Below, in pieces: positions 38,313 to 47,919 of a DNA stretch of 64,000 nt (position 1 is the stretch's first letter; every line of letters starts with the position of its first letter). The notes below the pieces were generated by a model. The model made no database searches and was not told the DNA's origin. It saw nothing but the letters and a program-made list of their open reading frames with translations. A program made the translations under genes and the position numbers. Origin of the DNA: an uncultured Oscillospiraceae bacterium (GTDB taxonomy: Bacteria > Bacillota > Clostridia > Oscillospirales > Ruminococcaceae); the NCBI GenBank assembly GCA_904397845.1, contig CAJFOX010000019.1, positions 1 to 64,000 on the forward strand. Direction: 5' to 3'.

Positions 38313-39167
38313 TTACGCCCGTACCAGTGATGGCTGGCGAAGATCCGCGGCGTGATGCCGTGCGTAGTGAAACAGAAATTGCTGGGCAATTCCCATCCAG
38401 GGCGAGAGCCGCTGGGGAAAACCGTCAGGGTATAATACGGCCAGAACCCTTTTCATCCAGACGTCCATTGGCACTACCTCTGTTTTGTGAAAGCCGTACA
38501 GCAGTACGCAGTCTGCAACTTTGGGGCCTACGCCGCAAATACTGGTCAGGACCCGTCGGGCATTGTCACTATCCAGTGTATCGACGGTTTTTAGATTGAC
38601 AGCGCCGGAAGACACTTTTTGCGCCGCATCCAGAAGGTACCTGGCCCGAAATCCGCTGCGCAGCGGTGCAAGATCCTCTATCGTACATGAGGAGAGCCGT
38701 TCCGGCGTGGGAAAAGCCGGCGGGCCTTTTTCCATCGGATCGCCCAAAAGAGAACAAAACCGCTCTATAATGCCGCGAATGCGAGGGATATTGTTGTTTT
38801 GACTGATGATAAAAGAGCACAGGGTTTCCCACGGATCCTGGCGCAGCAGACGGATGCCCGGCGCGAACCGGACAGCCCGGCATAAAACAGGATCGGTGCA
38901 AAAGTTCCGGCACAAAGTAGTATAATCCTCGTCCAGGCCGAAATAAGGGATCCAAAAGTCCCGGATGAGCCCGCGGCTTGTATGGGTAAAAATCAAAACA
39001 GTGCGCTCCTGCCTGACCCGGCAGAAGGTTCCGCAGCAAACGCCCTCCCAGAAGCCGTCGGGACAGCGTTTCCATCGAAAGCACTGTCCGCAGTCCAGCG
39101 TGCGCCCTAAATCGAAACAGGAGACACCCTGCAGCAGAATCTGTCCATTTTTTTCAACCATTCGCAT
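38313..39167 (-). CDS. OGG1/AlkA-type HhH-GPD DNA glycosylase
   Basis: LDCGQCFRWKR, QDPWETLCSFIISQNNNIPRIRGIIERFC, GFRARYLLDAAQ, LTSICGVGPKVADCVLLYGFHKTEVVPMDVWMKRVL. Confidence 0.92.
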   Translation of the reverse strand: MRMVEKNGQILLQGVSCFDLGRTLDCGQCFRWKRCPDGFWEGVCCGTFCRVRQERTVLIFTHTSRGLIRDFWIPYFGLDEDYTTLCRNFCTDPVLCRAVRFAPGIRLLRQDPWETLCSFIISQNNNIPRIRGIIERFCSLLGDPMEKGPPAFPTPERLSSCTIEDLAPLRSGFRARYLLDAAQKVSSGAVNLKTVDTLDSDNARRVLTSICGVGPKVADCVLLYGFHKTEVVPMDVWMKRVLAVLYPDGFPQRLSPWMGIAQQFLFHYARHHAADLRQPSLVRA

Positions 39168-39537
39168 GAAATTCTCGCTCCTTGCCCCCTTAAAAAAGCA
39201 AAGTCAGTCTCATTTTTCATTCAGACATTGAATGCCGGGACTGCCATCTCAACCGCCGTACCCGTAGATGCTTGGCGGACATGGCAGACAGCAGGCTGTT
39301 ATTTTGCCTTTTGCAAACAGCTTTTTCCAGCGGATTTCCCGTTTACGGGCTATGCTTTTGCCTAAGGAGACGATTTTTCGGATATTGGATGTACCCTTAT
39401 CCTTTTGGCAGCTAAAGCCGCTGAATCTTATTATAGCACCTTTTGCACAGATGTGATATACTATCCATAAATAACCAACGGTGCCGGGGCGAATTGACGC
39501 GGCCTGTGTGCGCCGTTTGATGAAAGGGCGCTTTATC

Positions 39538-40230
39538 ATGAAAGATTCCATTTATACCATCCCACTCAGCGAAGTGTTGGAACCGAAAGACGGCTGCCCG
39601 ATCTGCCGTTTGCGCAATATTCTGGAGAACCGGTGCCTGGAATATATTATGGGGGCGGCCATGATGGAACCGGATATCCGCATGGAAACCAACAGGGAGG
39701 GCTTTTGTTTTTCCCACTTTCAGCGGATGCTCAAGGCGAAAAATCGTTTGTCCCTCGCGCTTATGCTGGAAAGCCGTTTGGCTTATGTGGCGGAAAATGA
39801 GCTGTCTGCACATCCGGCTAAGGGCGGGCTGTTTAGGAAGAATGTGCCGGTCGCTCCCCAAAAGCAAAGCTGCTTTGTCTGCAGCGAAGTCAACCGGGTC
39901 ATGGACCGGATGCTCCAAACATTGATTCATACGTGGGAGAAAGATGAAAGCTTCCGGAGTTTATACGATCAGCAGCCGGTGATCTGCCTGGAACACTGCC
40001 GGCAGCTGACGGCGCTGGCACCCAATGTGATAGGAAAGCGCGCTGCCCCATTTATCGCGCAAACACAGCGGATTACACGGGCATATTTGGAGGCGCTTGG
40101 AAAAGATGTAACGCATTTCTGCCGGATGTATGATTACCGGAACAAGGGGCAGGATTGGGGAAACAGCCGGGATTCTATCGAGCGGGCAATTTGGTTTTTA
40201 ACGACTAGAAAGCCGGAAGAGGAAAAATAA
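39538..40230 (+). CDS. DUF6062-like protein with CxxC motifs
   Basis: MKDSIYTIPLSEVLEPKDGCPICRLRNILENRCLEYIMGAAMMEPDIRMETNREGFCFSHFQRM; KQSCFVCSEVNRVM; ICLEHCRQL. Confidence 0.8.
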   Translation: MKDSIYTIPLSEVLEPKDGCPICRLRNILENRCLEYIMGAAMMEPDIRMETNREGFCFSHFQRMLKAKNRLSLALMLESRLAYVAENELSAHPAKGGLFRKNVPVAPQKQSCFVCSEVNRVMDRMLQTLIHTWEKDESFRSLYDQQPVICLEHCRQLTALAPNVIGKRAAPFIAQTQRITRAYLEALGKDVTHFCRMYDYRNKGQDWGNSRDSIERAIWFLTTRKPEEEK

Positions 40231-40238
40231 ATGTCTCA

Positions 40239-40274
40239 AAACGCGCCGTATGAGTGGTAATACGGCGCGTTTCC
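40239..40274 (+). terminator. Hairpin, possible weak terminator
   Basis: AACGCGCCGTAtgagtggtaaTACGGCGCGTT, few Ts downstream. Confidence 0.5.
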
Positions 40275-40467
40275 TTTAACCCGGGGAGTAAACGGGATAC
40301 ACCCTCCTTGGCGGGAATTCCGAACGTGTAAGACATGTCATAACCATTTGTAATTTGTAAAAACAGGAAAAATTTTTTCTTACATTGCCAACCGGCATAA
40401 AAAGTGGTTTTGCAGCTGCTTTTTATAAAATTTCCTTTTTTTCAATTAAATGGAATTTTTGTGTCAA

Positions 40468-40615
40468 GTGGAAAACAAAATTTTGTAAAAATAATTTTAA
40501 GTAGCTCATTTATCGGAAAAAATATGCTCTTTTCCACCTTTTCCACAAGCTTTTCCACTAAAAAGGCGTGGTAAGGGGAGATTACTGTTAGTATATTTGT
40601 TGAAAAGGTGGAAAA
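40468..40615. repeat. Cluster of five TTTTCCAC/GTGGAAAA octamers in an AT-rich intergenic region
   Basis: GTGGAAAA at 40468 and 40608; TTTTCCAC at 40530, 40539, 40551; includes 14-bp inverted repeat TTTTCCACCTTTTC/GAAAAGGTGGAAAA. Confidence 0.8.
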
Positions 40616-40710
40616 GGCGAAAAACAAGGAGATTTATCCAATCTATCTGCATAGTTTGAAATGCGATGTCAAAAATATTCCAAGGAGCAGAACAAAGGGA
40701 GGAATTTGAC

Positions 40711-40977
40711 ATGGTGCGTGGCGTACACAAAAAAATCATTGAGGTAGCGGATACGCAAAATGAATTTTTTGAACGGGCTATTTTGATTGTAAAAGAAGGA
40801 TCCCGGGACGAAGATCCGGAGCGTCTGCGCCAAAAAGCGGGGGATTACGTTTCTCAAATGGGAAACGTAGCGCTGGCTCGGCGGAAAAAGGAAAAATTTT
40901 TACGCCGTTTGGGGAAGGCATTGGCAATCGCTGCTTTTAGTATCGCTGTGGTATTGATGATCATTTTTTTGTTTTGA
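40711..40977 (+). CDS. Small hypothetical protein with C-terminal TM segment (88 aa)
   Basis: GGGAGG upstream of ATG 40711; MVRGVHKKIIEVADTQNEFFERAILIVKEGSRD...KALAIAAFSIAVVLMIIFLF. Confidence 0.75.
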   Translation: MVRGVHKKIIEVADTQNEFFERAILIVKEGSRDEDPERLRQKAGDYVSQMGNVALARRKKEKFLRRLGKALAIAAFSIAVVLMIIFLF

Positions 40978-41140
40978 TTGCGAAAGATAGCGGAAGATGC
41001 TTTTTTCTCTGTCAACTTTATGTTATAATATTACAAATATAGTGTTTTTTCGTCTTTTCGGCGCAGGGGCAAAAAGAGAAGGTTACAGGCGCAGAAAGTA
41101 GAGCGAAAAAGCGTTTGACAGTTGGAGGGGATTAAAAAGC

Positions 41141-41908
41141 ATGTCGGATCGGGCACAGAAAAATGACAGCCAGCTGATTTTTGGCAGAAATGCTGTATTG
41201 GAAGCAATTAAGGCTGGCGTAGCGATTGATAAGCTTTATGTGGCGCCAGTAGAACAAAGGGGAAGCATGGGGCAAATTATTTCCCTGGCAAAAGCGGCGG
41301 GCGTTCCGGTTAAAGATGTGACCGGCCAAAAGCTGGACGCCATGACTGGCAATCAGGCGCATCAGGGTGTTGCGGCGACGGTTGCGGCAGTTGCTTATAC
41401 CACAATAGATCAGGTCTGGGAATTGGCCCGGCAGAAGGGAGAAAATCTTTTTTTGATTCTTGCGGATGAAATAGAGGATCCGCACAACCTCGGCGCTTTG
41501 ATCCGGACGGCAGAATGCTGCGGCGCTCATGGGATTGTCATACCGAAACGGCGCAGCGCAGGATTGTCGCCCACAGTGTATAAAAGCTCGGCAGGGGCGG
41601 TAAGTCACCTGCCGGTAGTACGGGTGGCAAATCTGGCATCTTTTATCGACGAGCTGAAAAAGCAAGGCGTGTGGTTTTACTGTGCCGATATGGACGGACA
41701 GACTTGGTGCCAAACAGATTTCAGCAGCCATACGGCATTGGTAGTTGGCTCAGAGGGAAACGGTGTGGGCCGCTTGATCAAAGAAAAGTGCGACTTTGCG
41801 GTTTCGCTGCCGATGTTGGGCAAAATCAGCTCGTTAAACGCTTCTGTAGCTGGCGGCGTGCTGATGTATGAAATTGCCAGGCAGCGTCTTGCCATTAAGG
41901 CGCGGTAG
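41141..41908 (+). CDS. rlmB: 23S rRNA (guanosine-2'-O-)-methyltransferase RlmB (SpoU/TrmH family)
   Basis: LIFGRNAVLEAIKAGVAIDKLYV; LADEIEDPHNLGALIRTAECCGAHGIVIPKRRSAGLSPTVYKSSAGAVSHLPVVRV; VVGSEGNGVGRLIKEKCDFAVSLPMLGKISSLNASVAGGVLMYE. Confidence 0.94.
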   Translation: MSDRAQKNDSQLIFGRNAVLEAIKAGVAIDKLYVAPVEQRGSMGQIISLAKAAGVPVKDVTGQKLDAMTGNQAHQGVAATVAAVAYTTIDQVWELARQKGENLFLILADEIEDPHNLGALIRTAECCGAHGIVIPKRRSAGLSPTVYKSSAGAVSHLPVVRVANLASFIDELKKQGVWFYCADMDGQTWCQTDFSSHTALVVGSEGNGVGRLIKEKCDFAVSLPMLGKISSLNASVAGGVLMYEIARQRLAIKAR

Positions 41909-41924
41909 GAAAGGAGGAACCGGT

Positions 41925-44312
41925 ATGCCCAATTCTTATGATGTAGACGATATTTTGGAAGAAATTAAGCGGAAAAAAAGCGCGAAGTCGGCGCAGGAGC
42001 ACAATGCGCAACGAATGAAGCCCACAGCCTGGGACCGGGTGGAAACGCCGGCGCCGGTCAATACGCCGGCACCTGAACAGGTACAGCAGGCGTCCTCTTT
42101 GGAAGGACTGGCAGATTTTTTTGGCAGCAATGCCAAGTTTGACATCGGCGTACAGGATAAAAAAGCGTCTTGGCGCTCTGCCGTATCGGATCGGAAGGAA
42201 CCGGAGGAAAAGACAGAAGAGGCGTCAGAGATTCCCGCTCAGTTGGAACCGTCATTTTTGGATGCGCAGCAGCCGGAGGATAAAGAAAGCGTAGAATCTT
42301 CTCATTCGGTAATCCATTTTGATTTGGAGCGGTGGCAGCAGGAAGAAGAGCTACCCCGGGAACCCAGTCTGGAAAAAACGCAGCTGAATATCCCCCTTTC
42401 GGCAGTTCGAGAGACGGAGGAGGATCAGCCGGAAAATTTGGAAAAAACCCAAAGCATTCCAGCACCCGGCCCGGCGGATCATTTTGATTTTGAAGGCCTG
42501 CAGCGTACGCTGCGGGATCAGGAGAACGATTTCGGGGAGGAACCGTTCTCCGACGAAGAGGAATTGGGGGACGAAGAAGACATTGAAGATTTTCGCACGC
42601 CGGCGGATATTGCACCGATTCGTCATGATCTGCAATCTTCGCTGTTTTCTCTGAACGTCCGAATTGCAGTGGTGGCGGTGCTGTTTGCCGGCACGCTGTA
42701 TTTTGCGCTGGCCCAGACGGCGGGACTGCCGTTGCCTGCCTTTATGGATTTGGAAACTCAGCCGCGCATCTATATGATTGTAAATCTGGCGCTGGTGATC
42801 CTGTCAGCGCTGGTCTGCAATACCACCGTCGGCGGCGGGCTTGCATCCCTTTTGACGATGCATGCCGATGGGGATTCTCTGGCCGCGCTGGCGGTGATTT
42901 CTACAATCGTGCAGGGCGTTGCGATAGCGGCATTCCCCCAAAAGCTGCAGGAGCAAACGCTGGGGCTTTTCTTTTCAGCGGCTGTTTTTGGGCTTCTTTG
43001 CAATGTGTGGGGGAAGAAGACACTCGTTTCCCGGATTGAAGGAAATTTCAGGATTGTTTCTTCTGAACGGCCGAAAAAAGCAGTTTTATATTTGAAAAAT
43101 AAAGAACTGGCCCGGGAATTGAGCCGGGGGATGGATCTAAATCCGCCCAATCTGGCCTATGCCAGCAAAACGGGCTTTCTTACTCGCTTTTTAGAACAGT
43201 CTTACGAGCCGGACAATAGCGAAGGATTGTTCCGGGTCATTGCACCAGTGGTGGCATTGTGCAGCTTAGTGGTCGGCGGAGTCAGCTATTATCTGACCCG
43301 GGACATTTTTACGGCGTTGACCGCATTTAGTGCGGTAACCTGCGTTGCTTCTCCGATTACAGCCACGCTTTACGCTAATTATCCACTGTTGCGCGCGCAG
43401 AGATCCCTTTCCAAAGAAGGAGCACAGCTGACCGGTTTTGAGGCGGTGGATACTTTCAGTACGATTAACGGCGTGACAGTGGACGCCAGCGAGCTGTTTC
43501 CCAGCGACAATGTCCTGCTGCACAACATCAAAATGTTTGAAAAGCGCAGGATCGACGAAGCGATTCTGGATGCGTCCAGCGCTTTATGTTCCTTTGACGG
43601 CACCATCAAAAATATATTTATGAAAATCATACAGGGCAAAATGGAGATCTTAAAAAAGGTTGAGAACCTGGTGTATGAAGAGGGAATGGGGCTGTCCGCC
43701 TGGGTAGATGGCAAGCGAGTGCTGATCGGCAACAGCGCACTGATGCGCCATCATGAAATTTATACCCCTTCTGCCGATTACGAGGCGAAATACCGCGTTG
43801 GCGGCCGGGAACTGATCTATCTTTCCAATTCCGGCGAGCTGACAGCTATGTTTGTCGTCAGTTATCAGCCGGATCCTGAAATTGCGCGATGGCTATATGA
43901 GTTGGAACGCAAGGGAATCGGTCTGATCGTCCGCTCCACCGATCCTAACCTGACAGCCGAAAAAATCGCTCAGGTATATGACCTGCCGGTGGAGATGGTA
44001 CATGTCCTCCCGGCAAAACTGCACAGCGATTTCGATATTATGACTGCTCGAAAGGACACGGCACCGTCCGGACTGTCCTTTACCGGCGGCATTGTATCAT
44101 TATTTCATGGTGTGACTGCTGCGATCTCGGTGAAAAGCGCCATTGCATTGGGGACAGTGCTTCAGATTGTAGGAATTTTGCTGGGATACGGCATTATGAC
44201 GGTGTTTACCCTGCTGGGTGCGATGCAAAACGCCAATGGATTGGCGGTATTGGCTTTCCAGCTTTTGTGGGGAGCCGGAACCATGCTGTTTTCTAATTTG
44301 CGAAAAATCTGA
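41925..44312 (+). CDS. Large acidic-N-terminal membrane protein with degenerate P-type ATPase-like C-terminal half (pseudo-ATPase)
   Basis: PITATLYANYPLLRAQRSLSKEGAQLTGFEAVDTFSTINGVTVDASELFP aligns by eye with the P1B segment preceding DKTGTLT; KRVLIGNSALMRHHEI resembles the N-domain; no DKTGT and no GDGxND. Confidence 0.65.
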   Translation: MPNSYDVDDILEEIKRKKSAKSAQEHNAQRMKPTAWDRVETPAPVNTPAPEQVQQASSLEGLADFFGSNAKFDIGVQDKKASWRSAVSDRKEPEEKTEEASEIPAQLEPSFLDAQQPEDKESVESSHSVIHFDLERWQQEEELPREPSLEKTQLNIPLSAVRETEEDQPENLEKTQSIPAPGPADHFDFEGLQRTLRDQENDFGEEPFSDEEELGDEEDIEDFRTPADIAPIRHDLQSSLFSLNVRIAVVAVLFAGTLYFALAQTAGLPLPAFMDLETQPRIYMIVNLALVILSALVCNTTVGGGLASLLTMHADGDSLAALAVISTIVQGVAIAAFPQKLQEQTLGLFFSAAVFGLLCNVWGKKTLVSRIEGNFRIVSSERPKKAVLYLKNKELARELSRGMDLNPPNLAYASKTGFLTRFLEQSYEPDNSEGLFRVIAPVVALCSLVVGGVSYYLTRDIFTALTAFSAVTCVASPITATLYANYPLLRAQRSLSKEGAQLTGFEAVDTFSTINGVTVDASELFPSDNVLLHNIKMFEKRRIDEAILDASSALCSFDGTIKNIFMKIIQGKMEILKKVENLVYEEGMGLSAWVDGKRVLIGNSALMRHHEIYTPSADYEAKYRVGGRELIYLSNSGELTAMFVVSYQPDPEIARWLYELERKGIGLIVRSTDPNLTAEKIAQVYDLPVEMVHVLPAKLHSDFDIMTARKDTAPSGLSFTGGIVSLFHGVTAAISVKSAIALGTVLQIVGILLGYGIMTVFTLLGAMQNANGLAVLAFQLLWGAGTMLFSNLRKI

Positions 44313-44326
44313 TGAAAAATGATGAG

Positions 44327-44358
44327 TAAAAAAACACCCGTGTATGCGGGTGTTTTTT
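44327..44358 (+). terminator. Intrinsic terminator
   Basis: AAAAAAACACCCG tgtatg CGGGTGTTTTTTT. Confidence 0.9.
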
Positions 44359-44564
44359 TACGGGGGAAAAGGGGATTGATTCTATCCATCCTGACGATCC
44401 GCAATAAAAGAAAAAACGTACGCGAGATCTGTTTAAAACAGCAGGGATTTGGAAAAAAGTTGACTTTTCCGGGATATCTTTATATGATAACTGTGGATTT
44501 TTTTATAAATCAGCATAATTTATATGGGGTTCATATTCCCAAAAATGATGGAAGGACTTTTATA

Positions 44565-45110
44565 ATGAGAGAATTACTGGATTTGTTTTGGACCTTTGCC
44601 CGCGTCGGAGGCCTGACCTTCGGAGGCGGATATGCGATGTTACCGATTTTACAGCGGGAAATGGTGGAAAAACGCCAATGGGTAAGCGATGAGGAACTGA
44701 TGGATTATTATGCCATTGGGCAGTGCACTCCCGGTATTATTGCTGTGAATACGGCAACCTTTGTGGGACAAAAAAGGAAGGGGATTGTGGGCGGTATTGT
44801 AGCTACACTTGGGGTTGTATTCCCATCGCTGGTGATTATTACGATTATTGCTGCTTTTATCCAGAACTTCGCGGATCTAGCGGTCGTGAAGAACGCTTTT
44901 GCGGGAATCCGGGTCTGTGTTTGCGTTTTGATCCTTAATGCGGTAATCAAGCTGTTAAAAAGCTCGGTGATCGACAAAGCGACGCTGGTCATTTATGTGG
45001 TGGTGGCTGTAGGGTCGATTTTGACCAGCCTTTCGCCTATTGTTTTTGTATTGCTGGCCGCTGTTGCCGGTATCCTGCTGCAAAACTGGAAGGGGGCCGT
45101 TTCGAAATGA
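44565..45110 (+). CDS. Chromate transporter family protein, first half-size subunit
   Basis: FWTFARVGGLTFGGGYAMLPILQREMVEKRQWVSDEELMDYYAIGQCTPGIIAVNTATFVGQKRKGIVGG. Confidence 0.9.
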   Translation: MRELLDLFWTFARVGGLTFGGGYAMLPILQREMVEKRQWVSDEELMDYYAIGQCTPGIIAVNTATFVGQKRKGIVGGIVATLGVVFPSLVIITIIAAFIQNFADLAVVKNAFAGIRVCVCVLILNAVIKLLKSSVIDKATLVIYVVVAVGSILTSLSPIVFVLLAAVAGILLQNWKGAVSK

Positions 45111-45682
45111 TTTACCTGCGTCTGTTTTATGAGTTTTTCAAGGCGGGTTTATTTTCCATTGGCGGCGGGCTTGCTACTCTTCCGTTCTTGTATGATATTT
45201 CCGACACGACGGGGTGGTTTACCCACGGGCAGTTGGCGGATATGTTGGCAATCTCTGAATCGACGCCTGGACCGATCGGTATCAATATGGCCACGTATGT
45301 GGGCTTTACTACCGGCGGAATCCCTGGCGCGGTGATTGCTACCGTCGGGATTATTACGCCTTCCATTATTGTTATTTTATTAATTGCCAAATTTTTACAA
45401 GCTTTCCGGGACAACAAATATGTCAAGGGGGCGTTTTACGGACTTCGGCCGGCTTCGACCGGCCTGATTACCGCCGCCGGGTTTTCGGTTGTAATGATTT
45501 CTTTGGTACAACTGGACTTGTTCCGGGCCAGCGGCTCCATTTTAGATTTATTGAACTGGAAGGGTCTGCTGTTGGCAGCGGTTATTTTTGTGTCGACACG
45601 GCTTTTTAAAAAGCTTCATCCGGCGGTATTCATCGGTGCGTCTGCTGTGGCGGGGATTTTGTTCAAATTTGCGGGAGTTTAA
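45107..45682 (+). CDS. Chromate transporter family protein, second half-size subunit
   Basis: FYEFFKAGLFSIGGGLATLPFLYDISDTTGWFTHGQLADMLAISESTPGPIGINMATYVGFTTGGIPGAVIATVGIITPS; 4-nt overlap with preceding gene. Confidence 0.9.
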   Translation: MIYLRLFYEFFKAGLFSIGGGLATLPFLYDISDTTGWFTHGQLADMLAISESTPGPIGINMATYVGFTTGGIPGAVIATVGIITPSIIVILLIAKFLQAFRDNKYVKGAFYGLRPASTGLITAAGFSVVMISLVQLDLFRASGSILDLLNWKGLLLAAVIFVSTRLFKKLHPAVFIGASAVAGILFKFAGV

Positions 45683-45685
45683 GAT

Positions 45686-46558
45686 ATGAATATCAAACAG
45701 CTGCAATATTTTGTCACCATTGTGGAAAACGGCACGATTACTGCCGCAGCGAAAAAGCTGGGCATTTCCCAGCCGCCGTTGAGCGCGCAGATGAAGCTGC
45801 TGGAGGAAGAATTGGGTGTTACGCTGATGGAGCGGGGAGGCAGACAGATCCGCTTGACAGATGCGGGAAGAATTTTGTACCGGCGGGCGGTTTCCATTGT
45901 GGAATTGACCGACACCACATTAAAAGAATTGACCGACTTTCGAACCGGTATTTCTGGCGTGTTGCGGCTGGGCACTGTGTCTTCCTGCGGGATCGGGCTG
46001 CTGAAAAGCAAAATGGCCGCCTTCCGGAACCGGTTTCCAGATGTATGCTTTGAAATCTGCGAGGGGAATACCTTGGATCTGGCCGACCAGATTCGAAATG
46101 GGGTGATCGATCTGGCGATTGTGCGGGCGCCTTTCCGGTCGGAGGAATTTTCTTGCGTTTTTTTAGAGGAAGAGCCCATGGTAGCAGTGGGAGATGAAAG
46201 CTATTTTTCCAAGATTCCATGGGATTCCGCTGTTTTGTCGGATTTAGAGGGGCTGCCGCTGATTTGCTACCGGCGATGGGAATCTCTGATTCGCGCTACC
46301 TTTGAAGAAGAAGGGATCGTCCCCAATATTTATTGTCTAAACGACGATGCACGCACTTCTTTGATGTGGGCCGCAGCAGGGCTGGGCGTCGCTATTGTGC
46401 CCCGTTCTATTTGCTCGGTGATTGCACGAAAAGGGATTGCTTACAAAAGGCTCAGGGAAAAAGGGATGTATACTCGTGTGGCGGCAATCCGAAAGAAAGG
46501 CGGGTACTGTTCCCCGCTGATGCAGGAGTTTTTGAATATTTTTGCGCAGCAAGAATAA
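45686..46558 (+). CDS. LysR-family transcriptional regulator
   Basis: MNIKQLQYFVTIVENGTITAAAKKLGISQPPLSAQMKLLEEELGVTLMERGGRQIRLTDAGRILYRRA. Confidence 0.94.
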   Translation: MNIKQLQYFVTIVENGTITAAAKKLGISQPPLSAQMKLLEEELGVTLMERGGRQIRLTDAGRILYRRAVSIVELTDTTLKELTDFRTGISGVLRLGTVSSCGIGLLKSKMAAFRNRFPDVCFEICEGNTLDLADQIRNGVIDLAIVRAPFRSEEFSCVFLEEEPMVAVGDESYFSKIPWDSAVLSDLEGLPLICYRRWESLIRATFEEEGIVPNIYCLNDDARTSLMWAAAGLGVAIVPRSICSVIARKGIAYKRLREKGMYTRVAAIRKKGGYCSPLMQEFLNIFAQQE

Positions 46559-46776
46559 AAACAATCCGTGCGCAGGGTGGAACAAATGCAGTAGAAATAA
46601 GCGCTGCTATAAAAAATTTTAATGGAATACATGATGTAAGCGCTCTGGATAGGTATAACAAGGAAATACGCAATAAAGGGTTGGTGCAGTGTAGCTTTAT
46701 GGGCGGAGTTGCCTAGGACCGGGCAAAAGGTGCGTTTGAGAGGCCCTGTATTTTCTAAGGATAGGATACGGGATAA

Positions 46777-46812
46777 AATGAAAACCACTAGTAAGCTAGT
46801 GGTTTTCATTTT
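46777..46812. terminator. Bidirectional terminator between LysR and S1-domain genes
   Basis: AATGAAAACCACTA gtaagc TAGTGGTTTTCATT. Confidence 0.75.
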
Positions 46813-46856
46813 ACTAATCAGTATGCGATTATACGACGAGAAGATGATGGCTAAAA

Positions 46857-47810
46857 CTATGTAGCGCTTTCCTCCTCCTGGAGTTCGTCAAACCTTGTCT
46901 CGATCCGTTTGCTGCAGGAGGCCGGGGAATAACGCCAATAGGAAAGATGATTACCCTGCACAAAGTAATGGAAGGGTTGAACGGGGTAAGACGCATCAAA
47001 GGCATCTACTAAAATCAGCTTTACCTTCATTTTTTCTGGAATCAGGCTTTTGATGAATACGCTGGCATGCTGTCCGGGAAAGACATCGTCCCGCGGTTCT
47101 GCCAGCCCAGCCAGATTAGGAGTCAGTTCGATAAACACGCCGTAACTCTCTGAGGAACGGATTACGCCTGCCACTGTTTCTCCCGGGGAGAATAGGGCTG
47201 CGTTTTCCTCCCAGCTGCCAAGCAGTTCCTTGTGGCTTAAAGCGACCCGGCCGTTCGGCTCGACTTGGCGTACCACCGCTTGGATTTCCTGGCCGGGAGA
47301 AAACCGGTCCCGAGGATGCGCAATGCGAGAGACAGAAATGGCGTCGATAGGGATGAGGGAGGGAATGCCACAGCCAACGTCCACAAAAGCGCCAAAGGGC
47401 TCCAGATGAGTGACCCGAACGGGAATGATGTCGCCGGGATGCAGCTTTTTGACATAGCGTTCCATACATTCTTCCTGCACCTGCCGCCGGGAAAGAATTG
47501 CCACCGGCTCTCCATTTGCTCCCCGGTCAAAACGCTGGATGCGAAAACACACAGCTTTGTTGACGCGGGAGATCAGGGCGATATCTTTGGTAGAACCGTC
47601 CTGGATTCCAATGGCGCCTTCCTCTTTGGGAATAATTCCTTTCATGCTGACTAAATCTACAATCAGGTTGTGCCCGGAATCGCACAGAGTAACGCGGGCC
47701 TCCAGGATCCGCCCTTCCCGCCAGCTTTCCTGCAAGGATGCGGCGTTCCTTAGTGATGCGGCATTTTCTACAGTATTCCATAAACAGCCTTCCGGCAGAT
47801 ATCGTTCCAT
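46857..47810 (-). CDS. S1 RNA-binding domain protein (RpsA-like)
   Basis: S1 repeats: KKLHPGDIIPVRVTHLEPFGAFVDVGCGIPSLIPIDAISVSRIAHPRDRFSPGQEIQAVVRQVEPNGRVALSHKELLGSWEEN; FSPGETVAGVIRSSESYGVFIELTPNLAGLAE; start after TGGAGGAAAAA. Confidence 0.85.
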   Translation of the reverse strand: MERYLPEGCLWNTVENAASLRNAASLQESWREGRILEARVTLCDSGHNLIVDLVSMKGIIPKEEGAIGIQDGSTKDIALISRVNKAVCFRIQRFDRGANGEPVAILSRRQVQEECMERYVKKLHPGDIIPVRVTHLEPFGAFVDVGCGIPSLIPIDAISVSRIAHPRDRFSPGQEIQAVVRQVEPNGRVALSHKELLGSWEENAALFSPGETVAGVIRSSESYGVFIELTPNLAGLAEPRDDVFPGQHASVFIKSLIPEKMKVKLILVDAFDASYPVQPFHYFVQGNHLSYWRYSPASCSKRIETRFDELQEEESAT

Positions 47811-47919
47811 TTTTTCCTCCATTCTGCCCGGCTTGTGTAAGGCAGCTGCCGCGCATTTTTTGTCCGTTGGGACTTCTCTGGAAAATATATATGAAACGAA
47901 TCGGCAGGATATGACGGTT

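Noticed and set aside
46333-46716. 127-aa plus-strand ORF over the LysR end
   Set aside because: Overlaps the LysR coding sequence out of frame; no homology-like features.
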